From: an uncultured Clostridia bacterium
Lineage (GTDB): Bacteria; Bacillota; Clostridia; TANB77; CAG-508
Assembly: GCA_947626705.1 (NCBI GenBank)
Contig: CANQTJ010000026.1
Coordinates: forward strand, 1-15,054
Length of the DNA stretch: 15,054 bases
Direction of reading: 5' to 3'
A model generated the notes under the pieces. It searched no databases. It saw nothing but the letters and a program-made list of their open reading frames with translations, and had not been told where the DNA came from. Positions 14,154 through 15,054 of this stretch are shown piece by piece. The position numbers and the translations under genes were made by a program. Within the stretch, counting starts at the first letter, position 1; each line of letters opens with the position of its first letter.

Positions 14154-14876
14154 ATGTTTACAATAAATAAAAAAAGAGTGAATATAATCATTATTTGTTT
14201 AGTATTAGGAATATTTACATATTATTATGAAAGTGCAAAAATAGATTTTGAAAAAGAATCAGTGCCAACAACTTCTACACCTGTATCAAATAAAGTTATA
14301 GTAATTGATGCAGGACATGGCATTCCAGATGAGGGAGCTGAAAGTAGTAGAGGAACGACTGAAGCACAAACAAATTTAAAAATAGCATTGAAAGTTCAAA
14401 ATTTATTAGAGCAAAGTGGATGCACAGTAATTTTGACACGTTCTGATGAAAATGCAATTTATGATTTAGATAAAAATACTTTAAGAGAAAAAAAAATATC
14501 TGACATTAGAAATAGAGTAAAAATAGGAAATACATCTTCAGCAGATATTTTTGTAAGTATTCATTTAAATAAAATACCACAACAACAATATTGGGGTTGG
14601 CAATGTTTTTATAATACTAAAAATGACAAAAGTATAAATTTAGCAAAGAAAATACAATCAAATTTAAATAGTGCTATACAAAAAGATAATAAAAGAATAG
14701 CAATGAAATTAGATACAGTTTATATTATGAAACATGTTGAGATTCCAATTTCAATTGTTGAATGCGGATTCTTGTCAAACCCAGAGGAAGAACAACAATT
14801 ATTAGAAGATGAATATCAAAATAGACTTGCTTGGGGTATATATAATGGAATTATAGATTATTTTAATGAAGAATAG
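14154..14876 (+). CDS. cwlD: N-acetylmuramoyl-L-alanine amidase, CwlD-like
   Basis: Zinc amidase (Amidase_3) that cleaves the bond between N-acetylmuramic acid and L-alanine. In spore-formers CwlD removes side peptides to allow muramic-lactam formation in the spore cortex. An N-terminal membrane or signal segment (VNIIIICLVLGIFTYYY, 9-25) precedes a short Ser/Thr/Pro linker. Catalytic-domain landmarks are VIVIDAGHG (zinc His55), TTEAQTNL (Glu70), FVSIHLN (His137) and SIVECGFLSN (catalytic Glu203). The 240 residues, lone catalytic domain and N-terminal anchor match B. subtilis CwlD (237), rather than vegetative amidases with SH3 or CWB repeats. Start follows AAGGAGG. No clear sporulation-sigma promoter could be identified. 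A general peptidoglycan amidase is the alternative. Confidence 0.85.
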   Translation: MFTINKKRVNIIIICLVLGIFTYYYESAKIDFEKESVPTTSTPVSNKVIVIDAGHGIPDEGAESSRGTTEAQTNLKIALKVQNLLEQSGCTVILTRSDENAIYDLDKNTLREKKISDIRNRVKIGNTSSADIFVSIHLNKIPQQQYWGWQCFYNTKNDKSINLAKKIQSNLNSAIQKDNKRIAMKLDTVYIMKHVEIPISIVECGFLSNPEEEQQLLEDEYQNRLAWGIYNGIIDYFNEE

Positions 14877-14894
14877 CTTAAGCTGTTCTTTTTT
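14871..14894 (+). terminator. Rho-independent terminator of the amidase gene
   Basis: GAATAGC (14871-14877) and GCTGTTC (14882-14888) form a 7-bp stem with one G-U and a TTAA loop, followed by six T. The TAG stop codon is part of the stem. Confidence 0.75.
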
Positions 14895-15054
14895 AGGTTA
14901 AATAGTAACAACAAATATAAAAAAATGAATTATACTATAATTTTTTTATAAAATTTTGTTTCACATCATTGACACATATGTTACTATTCACAGCCGATTT
15001 TAAATAAAAGCTTGTAATATTGCTGTAATCAAAACTTAATATAAATTTTTTTGT
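14895..15054. other. Terminal intergenic sequence, no gene recognised
   Basis: No coding frame or clear promoter. TTGACA at 14969-14974 lacks a -10 box at normal distance. CAAAACTTAAT (15030-15040) is a weak match to the recurrent motif, cut off from any downstream promoter by the window end. Confidence 0.4.

Noticed and set aside
1..15054. CRISPR array, tRNA or rRNA genes, insertion sequence
   Set aside because: No regularly spaced direct repeats, no cloverleaf-like or conserved rRNA segments, and no transposase frame were found.

Overview
This 15 kb window is very AT-rich, uses Bacillota-style Shine-Dalgarno sequences (AAAGGAGG, AAGGAGG) and sigma-A type promoters, and encodes a CwlD-like spore-cortex amidase and a pseudopilin-like surface protein of a type common in uncultured gut Clostridia. 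I infer a low-GC Bacillota of class Clostridia, probably a spore-former. Species cannot be read from the sequence. All protein genes but one small gene lie on the + strand.

Left part (1-5500) is accessory-like and partly broken. It starts with a sigma-70 family factor (229-1032) whose reading frame runs past its TAG stop into a small winged-helix-like segment that is itself frameshifted (1051-1276), ending in a terminator. A topoisomerase III gene (1612-3565) is split by one extra base. Next comes a GC-atypical island: a 58-residue cysteine-rich protein on the minus strand (3661-3837) with its own promoter, leader hairpin and terminator, and then a 197-nt rod-shaped structured element (3939-4135), probably a noncoding RNA. 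A pseudopilin-like gene (4347-5454) follows. It is also frameshifted by one base, and its 3' end has a sharply different composition, as expected of a hypervariable cassette such as a diversity-generating-retroelement variable region.

Right part (5500-15054) is intact and housekeeping-like: mfd (transcription-repair coupling factor), a TrmH/SpoU-family RNA 2'-O-methyltransferase, a membrane-anchored WG-repeat protein, a membrane-anchored three-domain Ig-like protein in a likely operon with a degenerate-receiver GGDEF protein, and a CwlD-like amidase. The last four suggest envelope-surface, c-di-GMP and sporulation or cell-wall functions, although the first two have no known specific role.

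One short motif (consensus near AAAAACGAAACTTAAAT) recurs at six clear intergenic sites, four just upstream of predicted promoters and two inverted at gene 3' ends. The most interesting points are the candidate hypervariable cassette, the rod-shaped RNA, the hidden minus-strand cysteine-rich gene, this recurrent motif, and three frameshifts that can each be repaired by removing one C.
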